Assembly: GCF_000186245.1 (NCBI RefSeq)
Contig: NC_014935.1
Coordinates: 310,001-374,000, forward strand
DNA from: Nitratifractor salsuginis DSM 16511
Lineage (GTDB): Bacteria; Campylobacterota; Campylobacteria; Campylobacterales; Sulfurovaceae
DNA: 64,000 nt
Direction of reading: 5' to 3'
The position numbers and the translations under genes are program-made. The notes below the pieces were generated by a model. That model had not been told where the DNA came from. It worked only from the letters and a program-made list of their open reading frames with translations, and searched no databases. The first letter of the stretch is position 1; every line of letters begins with the position of its first letter. Positions 48,011-57,255 of this stretch are shown one piece after another.

Positions 48011-48043
48011 GGGAGTCAGACGTTGAATGTTTACCATAACAGA
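48011..48043 (+). repeat. Pre-cassette element, 3' part, before cassette 6
   Basis: GGGAGTCAGACGTTGAATG then TTTACC. Here the triplet after TGA is ATG, giving this cassette a start codon where copies before cassettes 3 and 4 have ATA and ACA. Confidence 0.6.
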
Positions 48044-48707
48044 CAGCAATGGCGAAAAGTACAACCTGCACTACGACCAGGTCGGCAGCCTCAGAGCCGT
48101 CACGGACAGGAGACACCGACTCGTCAAAGCGATCCGCTACGACAGCTATGGTAATATCCTAAAAGACAGTAACCCGGGATTTAAAGTCCCCTTCGGCTTC
48201 GCCGGAGGGCTCTATGACAGAGATACGAAGCTTGTCCACTTCGGCTTCAGAGAGTACGATCCCTTCACCGGCAAATGGACCTCCAAAGACCCGCTCCTCT
48301 TCGGAGGAGGGGACAGTAACCTCTATGGGTATGTGCTGGGGGATCCGGTGAATTTGGTGGACCCTGAGGGTACAATTGCTGGAGTTGATGATTTTGTATT
48401 AATAACTTATTTTGCATTTACAGCTACATTAGCAATCTATGAAGCACAGCAGTCTCATATCGGACAAGCTATAGTAAATTGGTGGAATGGACCACATTGG
48501 TGGGAAATGGCAGCGAAAGGTAATGTTGCCGATACGGCCATAACCCAAGCATTACAAAGAGAAGGAAGTGGTGGGAAAAATAGATGTGACTGGTTAAAAG
48601 AAAATGCTTATAGATGGTCAAAGGCACAAGTAAAAAGAACAGAAAAACTTGGGGTTGTAGACATTCAAGAAATAGTAAGGATCGGTGTAAAAAATGATAT
48701 ATCTTAG
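48027..48707 (+). CDS. RHS cassette 6: core 3' end plus tip
   Basis: 226 residues. The core runs MFTITDSNGEKYNLHYDQV to GDPVNLVDPEG. The tip starts with AGVDDFVLITYFAFTATLA and IYEA, similar to the start of the tip of the full-length RHS (AVVDDIVIVGIAFLGAWAIY). It continues with a basic helical domain (RCDWLKENAYRWSKAQVKR), unrecognised, possibly a nuclease-like or RNA-binding end. It overlaps the next gene by 14 bases. Confidence 0.7.
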   Translation: MFTITDSNGEKYNLHYDQVGSLRAVTDRRHRLVKAIRYDSYGNILKDSNPGFKVPFGFAGGLYDRDTKLVHFGFREYDPFTGKWTSKDPLLFGGGDSNLYGYVLGDPVNLVDPEGTIAGVDDFVLITYFAFTATLAIYEAQQSHIGQAIVNWWNGPHWWEMAAKGNVADTAITQALQREGSGGKNRCDWLKENAYRWSKAQVKRTEKLGVVDIQEIVRIGVKNDIS

Positions 48708-49269
48708 TAGTGACGATAGTTATGACATTCTTGCGGCAAGAGGAATGATGTGTAGCGATGAAAATGATGTGTATCAATTCTTAAATGACAAAGATTATAG
48801 AGTACGTACACTTGCTGCTCAAACAATACAAACAAAATATCCGACAAAAAAAAGCTTTGATATTGCAAAAGAAATGATTGAAAGTAATCAGGCAGACAAG
48901 ATAGAACTTGGAACCTACATTCTTGGGCAATTAGGTACGCCGAATATGCCATTTTGGCGTGAATCATTTCCCTTGTTAGAAAATATCGTAAATACAAGTA
49001 ATGACAAAAAGGCTATTGCATCAGCATTGTATGCACTTTCACATCTATGTTCATTGGCAAAGTGCAAAATAGATGAAAAACTATTATCAAAAATTATTGA
49101 ATATACAAAAGATGAGAATAAGGATGTTGCAATTGCGGCATTGTTGACGCTGTCATCACAACCGGGAAATAAAAAAGTTGAAGATACTATTAAACATATT
49201 ATTTTTGAATCCGATGATGCAAATTTAAGGGATTGGGCAGAAACAGCTTTAGAAATTATTAGGGATTAA
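48694..49269 (+). CDS. HEAT-repeat-like protein, candidate immunity (cassette 6)
   Basis: 191 residues of paired helices with HEAT-like spacing (DYRVRTLAAQTI, AIASALYALSHLCSL, DVAIAALLTLSSQ, NLRDWAETALEII). HEAT/ARM proteins are a known class of immunity proteins in polymorphic toxin loci. The overlap with the tip gene supports this role. Confidence 0.65.
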   Translation: MIYLSSDDSYDILAARGMMCSDENDVYQFLNDKDYRVRTLAAQTIQTKYPTKKSFDIAKEMIESNQADKIELGTYILGQLGTPNMPFWRESFPLLENIVNTSNDKKAIASALYALSHLCSLAKCKIDEKLLSKIIEYTKDENKDVAIAALLTLSSQPGNKKVEDTIKHIIFESDDANLRDWAETALEIIRD

Positions 49270-49312
49270 AATTTATATTTTCATCCAGAAAAGGGGACCT
49301 AATCGCAATAGC

Positions 49313-50535
49313 CCAGCGGCAAAACGATCAATTTGCGTTATGCCGGCGGCCGCCTGGAGTCCATCGAGACCCCCGAAGGGAGCACCGTCTATGCCTACGC
49401 CTGCGCCGATTATCCCCGAAGCGTCGTCCGCGGCAATGAGCGGATCGATCTCCGCTATGACGGGGTCCTTCCTCTTGAAGTCAGCCTCGGCGGTACCCTG
49501 AGCCAAACGATCAAGTACCGCTACGATGAGCGATTTTTACCCGTGGAGATTTCGTACGCGGGCCGAAGCACCGCGCTGGAGTATGACCCCGACGGCGCCC
49601 TGGTTCACAGCGGCGACTTCACAATAACGCGTAAAGGGAAAAAGAGGCTGCGCCTGAAGATCACAGACGGCCGCTATACCCTCAAAAAGGATTTTAACGG
49701 TTACGGGGAACTTAGCTCCAGCCGGGATAGGACCCTGAAACTCAGGCTCGTGCGTAACCAAGCCGGACAAATCATCTTCAAATTCGAGCAGCTTCACGGC
49801 CGCTTCGGATTCTATTTCTACCGCTATGACAAGCGGGGCCGGCTCACCAAAGTGAGAAAAGGACTTCGGGTAGTCGAATCCTATACCTATGACGCCAACG
49901 GCAACAGAAAAAGCGCGACCCTCTACGGCAAACACTATGAGGGCAGCACTACCCTCGATGACGCTCTGCAGGTTTATGGGGATAATACCTACCGATACGA
50001 TGAAGACGGTTACCTCATAGAAAAGACCACGCCGCAGGGAACGACGACTTATACCTACAACACTCTGGGGGCCCTTACGGAGGCAGACCTGCCCGACGGC
50101 ACGCGAATTCACTACCTTCTTGACCCCCTCAACCGCCGGATCGCCAAAGAGGTCAACGGCACAATTACTCAAAAATATCTTTGGGCAGATCTTACTACAC
50201 TTCTTGCTGTTTATGATAAAGATGACAACTTGGTACAACGCTTCGAATACGCCGGAGAGCGTATGCCCGTGGCGATGAGAGACGCCAACGGCAAGAAGTA
50301 TTATCTGCACTACGACCAGGTCGGCAGCCTCAGAGCCGTCACGGACAGGAGACTCCGACTCGTCAAAGCCATCCGCTACGACAGCTATGGTAATATCCTA
50401 AGAGACAGTAACCCGGAATTCCAAGTCCCCTTCGGCTTCAGAGAGTACGATCCCGTCACCGGTAAGTGGACCTCCAAAGTCGTTTTTAATGAGAAAATAG
50501 AAGACAGAAATGAGAAATTAGTGTTCATTTCTTAG
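49313..50535 (+). pseudogene. RHS core copy without tip, closing the array
   Basis: A 1.1 kb near-identical copy of 39261-40440 of the full-length gene (first usable start TTG 49333; 400 residues from there). YD repeats are intact, but about 45 bases are missing between two TTCGGCTTC repeats, removing GGLYDSDTKLTHFG. After GKWTSK the frame runs into unrelated VVFNEKIEDRNEKLVFIS. There is no DPxG junction and no tip. Confidence 0.8.
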
Positions 50536-50562
50536 CACGTAACACATAACACGTAACACAAT
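50533..50562 (+). repeat. Low-complexity CACGTAACA tract
   Basis: GCACGTAACACATAACACG then TAACACA: the same unit as at 35648-35679. It abuts the end of the RHS remnant. Confidence 0.6.
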
Positions 50563-50580
50563 TCCCCAACGGAGATAAAA

Positions 50581-50925
50581 ATGATCAAAGTTTATGGAAT
50601 CAAAACCTGTGACACCGTGCGCAAGGCGTTAAAATTTCTCAAAGAGAAAGGCGTGGAGTTTGAATTTGTTGACTTCAAAAAGACTCCGGTCGGTTGTGAA
50701 AAGATCGACGAGTGGCTTCAGAAGGTTGACATCAATACCCTTTTCAACAAACGGGGGACCAAATACCGGATGCTCAAGCTCAAGGAGCTCGATCTCGACG
50801 AAGCGGGGATGCGGGAGTGGCTTTGCAAAGAGAATCTGCTGATCAAGCGGCCGGTGATTGAGCTGGAGGACGGCAGAGTGATCGTCGGCTTCGATCCTGA
50901 GAGATATGAGGAGATTTCCGGCTGA
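50581..50925 (+). CDS. ArsC/Spx-family thioredoxin-fold protein (YffB-like)
   Basis: 114 residues. Single redox cysteine Cys10 in GIKTCDTVRKA, without the CxxC of Spx; RPVIELEDG and VGFDPERY are typical of the ArsC/YffB group. Some members reduce arsenate with glutathione, others have no proven function. There is no ars operon here, so arsenate reduction is not supported by context. Downstream, GGGGCT/AGCCCC (50931-50954) could form a weak hairpin. Confidence 0.85.
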   Translation: MIKVYGIKTCDTVRKALKFLKEKGVEFEFVDFKKTPVGCEKIDEWLQKVDINTLFNKRGTKYRMLKLKELDLDEAGMREWLCKENLLIKRPVIELEDGRVIVGFDPERYEEISG

Positions 50926-51011
50926 TCTTCGGGGCTAACGCCTCTTTCAGCCCCCCTTCGCTACACTGAAATCACTTGAACGAAAAACAATATTTATAAC
51001 CAGAGGAACGT

Positions 51012-54000
51012 ATGTCCGAACACCCCCGATTTACCCATCTGCACCTGCATACCGAATATTCCCTGCTCGACGGGGCCAACAAGATCAAAGCCTTGGCCAA
51101 GAAGGTCAAAGCCCTGGGGATGGATTCCGTCGCTATGACCGACCACGGCAATATGTTCGGTACCATCGACTTTTACAATACGATGCGCAAAGAGGGGGTC
51201 AAACCCATCATCGGGATGGAAGCCTACCTCCACAACAGCGATGACCTGGGGGATAAATCGACCCGCCAGCGCTACCACCTCTGCCTCTATGCCAAGAACG
51301 AGATCGGCTACAAAAACCTGATGTATCTCAGCTCCCAGGCTTATCTGAAAGGCTTCTACTACTACCCGAGGATCAACAAAAAGCTGCTGCGGGAACACAG
51401 CGAGGGGCTGATCTGCTCTTCCGCCTGCCTGCAGGGAGAGGTCAACTGGCACCTCAACCTTAGCGACCGCAACAAGAAATTCGGGGCAGGGGGCTATGAA
51501 GAGGCCAAAAAGATCGCCCTGGAATACAAAGAGATCTTCGGCGACGATTTCTATCTGGAGCTGATGCGTCACGGCATCGGGGATCAGCAGCGTATCGACG
51601 AGCAGATCATCCGCCTCTCTTTGGAGACGGGGATCAAGATCATCGCCACCAACGACACCCACTACACCAACCCCGAGGATGCCGAGGCTCACGAAGCCTT
51701 TATGTGCATCGCGATGAACAAACAGTATGACGACCCCAACCGCCTACGCCACAGTGTCCACGAATTCTATGTCAAATCCCCCGAGGAGATGGCGCGGCTC
51801 TTTGCCGACATCCCCGAAGCTCTGGAGAATACCCAGGAGATCGCCGAGAAGTGCAATCTGGAGATCAAGCTGGGCAATCCCACACCGCCCAACTTCAAAT
51901 TTACCAGAGAGCGAGCCAAGCTGGCGGGGCTGGAGCTTCCTGAACCGGAAGAGGAGTACTCCCTGGCCAACGACATCGTGCTCTTCGAACACGAGGCGCG
52001 CAAGGGATTGGAAAAACGCCTCGAACACGTGCCCGAAGAGAAGCATGCCGAATACCGGGAGCGTCTGGAGACCGAGATCGGCATCATCAACTCGATGAAA
52101 TTCCCCGGCTATATGCTGATCGTCTGGGACTTCGTCCGGGCCGCCAAGGAGATGGGGATTCCCGTCGGGCCGGGCCGGGGGTCGGCCGCCGGATCGCTGG
52201 TGGCCTACAGCCTCTCCATCACCGACATCGACCCGATCCCCTACGGCCTGCTCTTCGAGCGTTTCCTCAACCCCGAGCGTGTGAGCATGCCCGATATCGA
52301 TATGGATTTTTGCCAGAGCCGTCGCCAGGAGATTATCGACTATGTGGTGGAGAAGTACGGCCGGGTCAACGTGGCCCAGATCATCACCTTCGGTAAGCTT
52401 CTGGCCAAGGGGGTCATCCGGGATGTCGCCCGGGTGATGGGGCTGCCCTATGCCCAGGCCGACGCCTTTGCTAAGCTGATTCCTGACGAGCTGGGGATCA
52501 CCCTCAAGGATGCCTACGCCAAAGAGCCCAAGATCAAAGAGCTCATCGAGCGGGACCCCAAGGCGGCCCAGGTGTGGCGATTCGCCCTGGCCCTGGAGGG
52601 GCTCAACCGCAACGCGGGCACCCACGCCGCCGGGGTGGTCATCTCCAACGAACCTCTCTGGGAAAAGACGCCCCTCTTCAAGCCCACGGGCCAAGAGACC
52701 CTGGCGACCCAATACAGCGGCAAGTATGTCGAGGATGTGGACCTGATCAAATTCGACTTCTTGGGGCTCAAGACCCTGACGACGATCGAAGAGGCGCTCC
52801 AGCTCATCGAGAAGCGCCACGGAAAGCGGATCGACTTCAAACAGGTCGATATCAACGACCCCAAGGTCTACGACTACATCGCCACCGGCAATACCCTGGG
52901 GCTCTTCCAGATTGAATCGGCGGGGATGCAGGATTTGGCCAAAAAGCTCAAACCCAGCAGTTTCGAAGATATCATCGCGATGCTGGCGCTTTATCGTCCG
53001 GGGCCGATGGAGTCGGGGATGCTCGATGATTTCGTGGAGCGCAAGCACGGCCGGGCGGAAATCACCTATATGTTCCCCGAACTCGAGCCGATCCTCAAGC
53101 CCACCTACGGCGTCATCGTCTATCAGGAACAGGTTATGCAGATCGTCCAGACCATCGGAGGGTTCAGTCTCGGCGGGGCGGACCTGGTGCGCCGGGCGAT
53201 GGGAAAAAAGATCAAAGAAGAGATGGACAAGCTCAAGGGCCAATTCGCCGACGGGGCAGAGAAAAAGGGCTTCGACCGTGCCAAAGCCGAGGAGCTCTTC
53301 GACCTGATCGTCAAATTCGCCGGCTACGGATTCAACAAATCTCACTCCGCCGCCTATGCGATGGTCACCTTCTATACCTCTTATCTCAAGTGCTACTACC
53401 CCACGGAGTTTATGGCGGCCCAGCTGACCCTGGAGAAGGACAACACCACCAAGGTGGTTCGCTACGTCGATGCGGTCAAGCATATGGGGATCGACCTGCT
53501 ACCCCCCGATGTCAACCGCTCCGACCTGGCCTTCATCGCCGACGAGATCGAGGGACGCCCGACGATCCTCTTCGGCCTGGGAGGGGTCAAAGGGGCGGGC
53601 GACGTCGCCATCCGCTCCATCCTCGAATCACGCGAGGAGGGGCCCTTTAGGGATCTGAGCGATTTCATCTCCAGGATCGACACTGCCAAGGTCAACAAGA
53701 AGGTGATCGAAGCCTTCATCAAGGCGGGGGCTCTCGACGGCCTGGGCTATACCCGCAAAGCGATGCTGACTCAGATCGAGGCGATCATGGAGGCGGCTTC
53801 CAAGGCGACCCAGGCGAAGAAGATGGCGGAGAATTCCCTTTTTGGCGCTGGAGAGGAGATGACCCATGTGGAGTTGGAGCTCGACCCGATGGAAGAGTTC
53901 GATCCCCTGCAGATGCTGGAGTTCGAGAAGGAGACGCTGGGCTTCTACGTCTCGGGCCACCCCCTCGATAAGTACCGTGAGGAATTGGCCAAGATCGATT

Positions 54001-54563
54001 ACACCCTCAGCTCCGAGATCGACGAATTGGCCGACGGATCCCAGGCGCTCTTCATCGGCAAGATCGAATCGATCACCGAGAAGATCAGCAAAAAGGGCAA
54101 CAAATTCGGCATTGCCAATGTGATGGACCTCCATGGGAACATCGAGCTGATGCTTTTTGCCGACCGGCTCAAGGAACTCGAAGAGGAGTTCGACCTGAGC
54201 AAACCCATCGCCTTCAAGGTCAAAGTGACCAAAGACGGTGACTTTACCCGGATGAATATCCTCAAGATCGAAACCCTCAAAGAGGCCCGCAAAGAGAAGG
54301 TCAAGGTCAAGAAGGAGCAAAAACACACCGAAGCCCCCGAAGAACAGCCTCCGGTGATCCTGGCACTGGACCTGATGCCCGATCCCAAGATCATCGAAGA
54401 GCTCTACTGCCTGGCGGAGCGCAATCCCGGCCCCCATCCCCTGCAGCTCCAGATCCGCTCCAAGCTGGCGGATGTGGTGATCGAATCCAAAGTCCACGTC
54501 AGCCGCTCCATCATCGAAGCGGCTCGAAGCCTGGGAATCACACCGGCGGAGAAGAGCGCATAG
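51012..54563 (+). CDS. dnaE: DNA polymerase III alpha subunit
   Basis: 1183 residues, the replicative polymerase. The N-terminal PHP domain has HLHLHTEYSLLDG and MTDHGNMFG; the polymerase core has GPGRGSAAGSLVAY and the catalytic acids in PDIDMDFCQSRRQE (about residue 425); FNKSHSAAYAMVTFYT is in the fingers. An OB-fold lies near residue 1000 and a short acidic/basic tail follows. Length is typical. TACACT at 50962-50967 is a possible -10 box. Confidence 0.97.
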   Translation: MSEHPRFTHLHLHTEYSLLDGANKIKALAKKVKALGMDSVAMTDHGNMFGTIDFYNTMRKEGVKPIIGMEAYLHNSDDLGDKSTRQRYHLCLYAKNEIGYKNLMYLSSQAYLKGFYYYPRINKKLLREHSEGLICSSACLQGEVNWHLNLSDRNKKFGAGGYEEAKKIALEYKEIFGDDFYLELMRHGIGDQQRIDEQIIRLSLETGIKIIATNDTHYTNPEDAEAHEAFMCIAMNKQYDDPNRLRHSVHEFYVKSPEEMARLFADIPEALENTQEIAEKCNLEIKLGNPTPPNFKFTRERAKLAGLELPEPEEEYSLANDIVLFEHEARKGLEKRLEHVPEEKHAEYRERLETEIGIINSMKFPGYMLIVWDFVRAAKEMGIPVGPGRGSAAGSLVAYSLSITDIDPIPYGLLFERFLNPERVSMPDIDMDFCQSRRQEIIDYVVEKYGRVNVAQIITFGKLLAKGVIRDVARVMGLPYAQADAFAKLIPDELGITLKDAYAKEPKIKELIERDPKAAQVWRFALALEGLNRNAGTHAAGVVISNEPLWEKTPLFKPTGQETLATQYSGKYVEDVDLIKFDFLGLKTLTTIEEALQLIEKRHGKRIDFKQVDINDPKVYDYIATGNTLGLFQIESAGMQDLAKKLKPSSFEDIIAMLALYRPGPMESGMLDDFVERKHGRAEITYMFPELEPILKPTYGVIVYQEQVMQIVQTIGGFSLGGADLVRRAMGKKIKEEMDKLKGQFADGAEKKGFDRAKAEELFDLIVKFAGYGFNKSHSAAYAMVTFYTSYLKCYYPTEFMAAQLTLEKDNTTKVVRYVDAVKHMGIDLLPPDVNRSDLAFIADEIEGRPTILFGLGGVKGAGDVAIRSILESREEGPFRDLSDFISRIDTAKVNKKVIEAFIKAGALDGLGYTRKAMLTQIEAIMEAASKATQAKKMAENSLFGAGEEMTHVELELDPMEEFDPLQMLEFEKETLGFYVSGHPLDKYREELAKIDYTLSSEIDELADGSQALFIGKIESITEKISKKGNKFGIANVMDLHGNIELMLFADRLKELEEEFDLSKPIAFKVKVTKDGDFTRMNILKIETLKEARKEKVKVKKEQKHTEAPEEQPPVILALDLMPDPKIIEELYCLAERNPGPHPLQLQIRSKLADVVIESKVHVSRSIIEAARSLGITPAEKSA

Positions 54564-54925
54564 TGGTAATTGATGGAAGATTGAAGATTGAGGATGGAAG
54601 GTTGAGGATGATTTTGGATTATGGATTTTAGATTTTGGAATAAGAGTTGAGTATGTAATGAGGAAGCGGGCAAATAAATTTTCTCAACGCTCAACGCTCA
54701 GCACTCAACGCTGTAAAAAAGGTTACGCCTTTTCCCATTCTTCTCCAAAACTCCGTATTTCAAAGAGTGGCGAAAGCCTATGGCCCTGAAATGTAGCCTC
54801 TGATTGTGTAGCTCCGAAACACTTTTAAAGAGTTGCAAACTCCCGGCCCCCCATCCAATTATCCCTCTACCTTGACCCGATATAATAAACCCACACCATC
54901 CCAAACTTTTCAGGAGAAATAACCC
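54564..54925 (+). repeat. 362-base gene-free region with low-complexity tracts
   Basis: 54575-54640 is built of degenerate ATTGARG/GGATGG/GATTTTGG units. 54683-54712 is CTCAACG repeated four times with one variant. AAAAGG-TTACG-CCTTTT (54717-54733) can form a hairpin and may terminate dnaE. The rest shows no gene. The promoter of icd lies at the right end. Confidence 0.6.
54881..54886 (+). promoter_or_regulatory. -10 box of the icd promoter
   Basis: TATAAT 39 bases before the start. AGGAGA at 54912-54917 is the ribosome site. Confidence 0.5.
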
Positions 54926-57112
54926 ATGAGTAAAAAACCCACCATCGTCTGGTCTAAAATCGATGAAGCACCGGCACTTGCGACCTACTCCCTCTATCCT
55001 GTCGTGAAAAAGTATGTCGGCAAAGCCGGCGTCAATATGCGCCTGAGTGATATCTCCCTGGCGGCCCGGACTCTGGCGGCTATGGGCAAGCATGAGGATG
55101 AGCTGGCCCAGCTGGGTGAATTGGTTCACAAGCCCGAAGCCAACATTATCAAACTCCCCAATATCTCAGCCTCTCTGACCCAGCTCAAAGAGTGTATCGC
55201 CGAGCTTCAGGAGCATGGACACGACATTCCCGATTATCCTGAAAACCCCCAGACCGAGGAGGAGAAGCAGATCGCGGCCAAATACGCTACCTGCCTCGGC
55301 TCCGCGGTCAACCCTGTCCTGCGGGAAGGAAACTCCGACCGCCGCTCCGCTCTGGCAGTCAAGCGCTATGCCCAGAAGCATCCCCACCGCCTCAAGCCCT
55401 TCGCCGAGAATTCTCAGGCGAAGGTGGCCCATATGAACGGTGACGGTGACTTCTACGGTAACGAGCAGTCGATCATCAACCCCAAGGCCCAAACCATCTC
55501 CATCAAGCTCAACGGCAAGACCCTCAAAGAGATCGAGGCGGAGACCGATGAGGTGCTCGATGCCACCTTTATGTCGGTCAGAAAGCTGCGCGACTTTTAT
55601 CAAAAGACCATCGAAGAGGCCAAAGAGAAGGATCTGATCTGGTCCCTGCACCTCAAAGCGACCATGATGAAGATCTCCGATCCCATTATGTTTGGCCATG
55701 CGGTCCAGGTCTTTTTCAAGGATGTCTTCGAAAAGTACGGCGACGAGTTCAAGCGCCTGGGTGTCAACCCCAATCAGGGACTGGGCGATCTCTATGAGAA
55801 GCTTCAAAACTCCGACAAAAAAGAGGAGATCGAAGCGGCGATCAAGGATGTGATCCTCAACGGTAAGCCCGATCTGGCCATGAGCGACAGCGACAAGCTC
55901 ATCACCAACCTTGACGCGCCCAACCTGGTCATCGTCGATGCCTCGATGCCGGTCGTCGTCCGCGAAGGCGGTAAGCAGTGGGACAAAAACGGAGAAGCCC
56001 GCGAAACCCTGGCGGTCATCCCCGACAGCAGTTATGCCCGCTTCTATGAAGCGATGATGGAAGATTGCAAAAAGAACGGCCAGTTCGATGTCACCACGAT
56101 GGGCCGCGTCTCCAACGTGGGCTTGATGGCCAAAAAAGCCGAAGAGTACGGTTCGCACCCCACCACCTTCGAAGTGGCCGAAGACGGCGTGATGGAAGTG
56201 GTCTCCGAAACCGGCGAAGTGCTGATGAAGCACGAAGTGGAGAAGGGCGACATTTGGCGCCTGGTCCGTGCCAAAGACGACGCGATCCGTGACTGGGTCC
56301 GCCTGGCGGTCGAGCGCGCCCGCATCGAGGGAGTTCCCGCTGTCTTCTGGCTCGACAAGAACCGCGCCCATGATGCCAATATGATCAAGCAGGTCGAGAA
56401 ATACCTCAAAGAGTATGACACCACCGGATTGGAATTGCCCATTATGGATGTCACCGAGGCGACCTACTACACCAACGAGCGGGCTCGGGCCGGTCTGGAT
56501 ACCATCTCCGTCACCGGAAACGCCCTGCGGGATTACCTGACCGATATGTATCCCATCCTCGAACTGGGCACCTCCGCCAAGATGCTCTCCATCGTTCCTT
56601 TGCTCGCAGGCGGCGGCCTCTTCGAGACGGGTGCGGGCGGTTCGGCTCCCAAGCATGTGGAGCAGTTCCTCAAAGAGGGACACCTGCGCTGGGACAGCCT
56701 GGGAGAATTCCTGGCGCTGGCCGAGTCGCTGCGTATGGAGTATATGAAGTCCGAGAACGAGAAGATCGGCGTGATGGCCGATACCCTCGACAAGGCCAAT
56801 GAAGCCTACCTCGAGAACGACAAGTCTCCCAGCCGCAAGTGCTGCGAACCCGACAACAAAGCGAGCCACTACTGGCTGGCCCGCTACTGGGCCGAGGCGC
56901 TGAGCACCCAGACGGTCGACAAAGAGCTCTCAGACACCTTTACACCGGTGGCTGACGCGCTGGCCAAGAACGAAGAGAAGATCCTCGAAGAGCTTCTCTC
57001 CGTCGAAGGCAAAGAGCAGGATATCGGCGGCTATTACGATCCCGACGAGCTCAAGGCGGAAAAAGCGATGCGCCCCAGCCAGACTTTCAACGAGATCATC
57101 GACAATCTCTAA
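54926..57112 (+). CDS. icd: Isocitrate dehydrogenase, monomeric NADP type
   Basis: 728 residues, the ~80 kDa monomeric family, distinct from the dimeric enzyme. Family stretches include [13 protein letters not shown] near the start, [20 protein letters not shown] and [19 protein letters not shown]. It interconverts isocitrate with 2-oxoglutarate and CO2. Beside mdh, fumAB and sucCD it likely works in the carboxylating direction of the reductive TCA cycle; the direction is an inference. Confidence 0.95.
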   Translation: MSKKPTIVWSKIDEAPALATYSLYPVVKKYVGKAGVNMRLSDISLAARTLAAMGKHEDELAQLGELVHKPEANIIKLPNISASLTQLKECIAELQEHGHDIPDYPENPQTEEEKQIAAKYATCLGSAVNPVLREGNSDRRSALAVKRYAQKHPHRLKPFAENSQAKVAHMNGDGDFYGNEQSIINPKAQTISIKLNGKTLKEIEAETDEVLDATFMSVRKLRDFYQKTIEEAKEKDLIWSLHLKATMMKISDPIMFGHAVQVFFKDVFEKYGDEFKRLGVNPNQGLGDLYEKLQNSDKKEEIEAAIKDVILNGKPDLAMSDSDKLITNLDAPNLVIVDASMPVVVREGGKQWDKNGEARETLAVIPDSSYARFYEAMMEDCKKNGQFDVTTMGRVSNVGLMAKKAEEYGSHPTTFEVAEDGVMEVVSETGEVLMKHEVEKGDIWRLVRAKDDAIRDWVRLAVERARIEGVPAVFWLDKNRAHDANMIKQVEKYLKEYDTTGLELPIMDVTEATYYTNERARAGLDTISVTGNALRDYLTDMYPILELGTSAKMLSIVPLLAGGGLFETGAGGSAPKHVEQFLKEGHLRWDSLGEFLALAESLRMEYMKSENEKIGVMADTLDKANEAYLENDKSPSRKCCEPDNKASHYWLARYWAEALSTQTVDKELSDTFTPVADALAKNEEKILEELLSVEGKEQDIGGYYDPDELKAEKAMRPSQTFNEIIDNL

Positions 57113-57121
57113 AAAGCGTTG

Positions 57122-57142
57122 AGAGGCATCGAGCCTCTTTGA
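57122..57142 (+). terminator. Short terminator-like hairpin after icd
   Basis: AGAGGC-ATCGA-GCCTCT followed by TTGATT. Six base pairs and a short T-rich tail; partial termination at most. Confidence 0.4.
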
Positions 57143-57255
57143 TTCAAGGGAGCCGGCTCCCGATCGCGAAAGCGAAGCAGAGCAGAGCTGAGCGTTATGA
57201 AGATGTTGAGCTATGTTTTGCAGGCGATCGAGAGCCGGCCCGAGAAAGGAGTTTT

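Noticed and set aside
41457-50440. CRISPR-like array reading of the repeated RHS segments
   Set aside because: The repeats are hundreds of bases long, protein-coding and not evenly spaced.
50581-50925. Arsenate reductase assignment
   Set aside because: The fold fits ArsC/YffB, but there is no arsenic resistance context and the family includes many non-reductases.
57139-57255. N-terminal extension of malate dehydrogenase
   Set aside because: The extra 39 residues do not resemble MDH and the strong AAAGGAG site serves ATG 57256.
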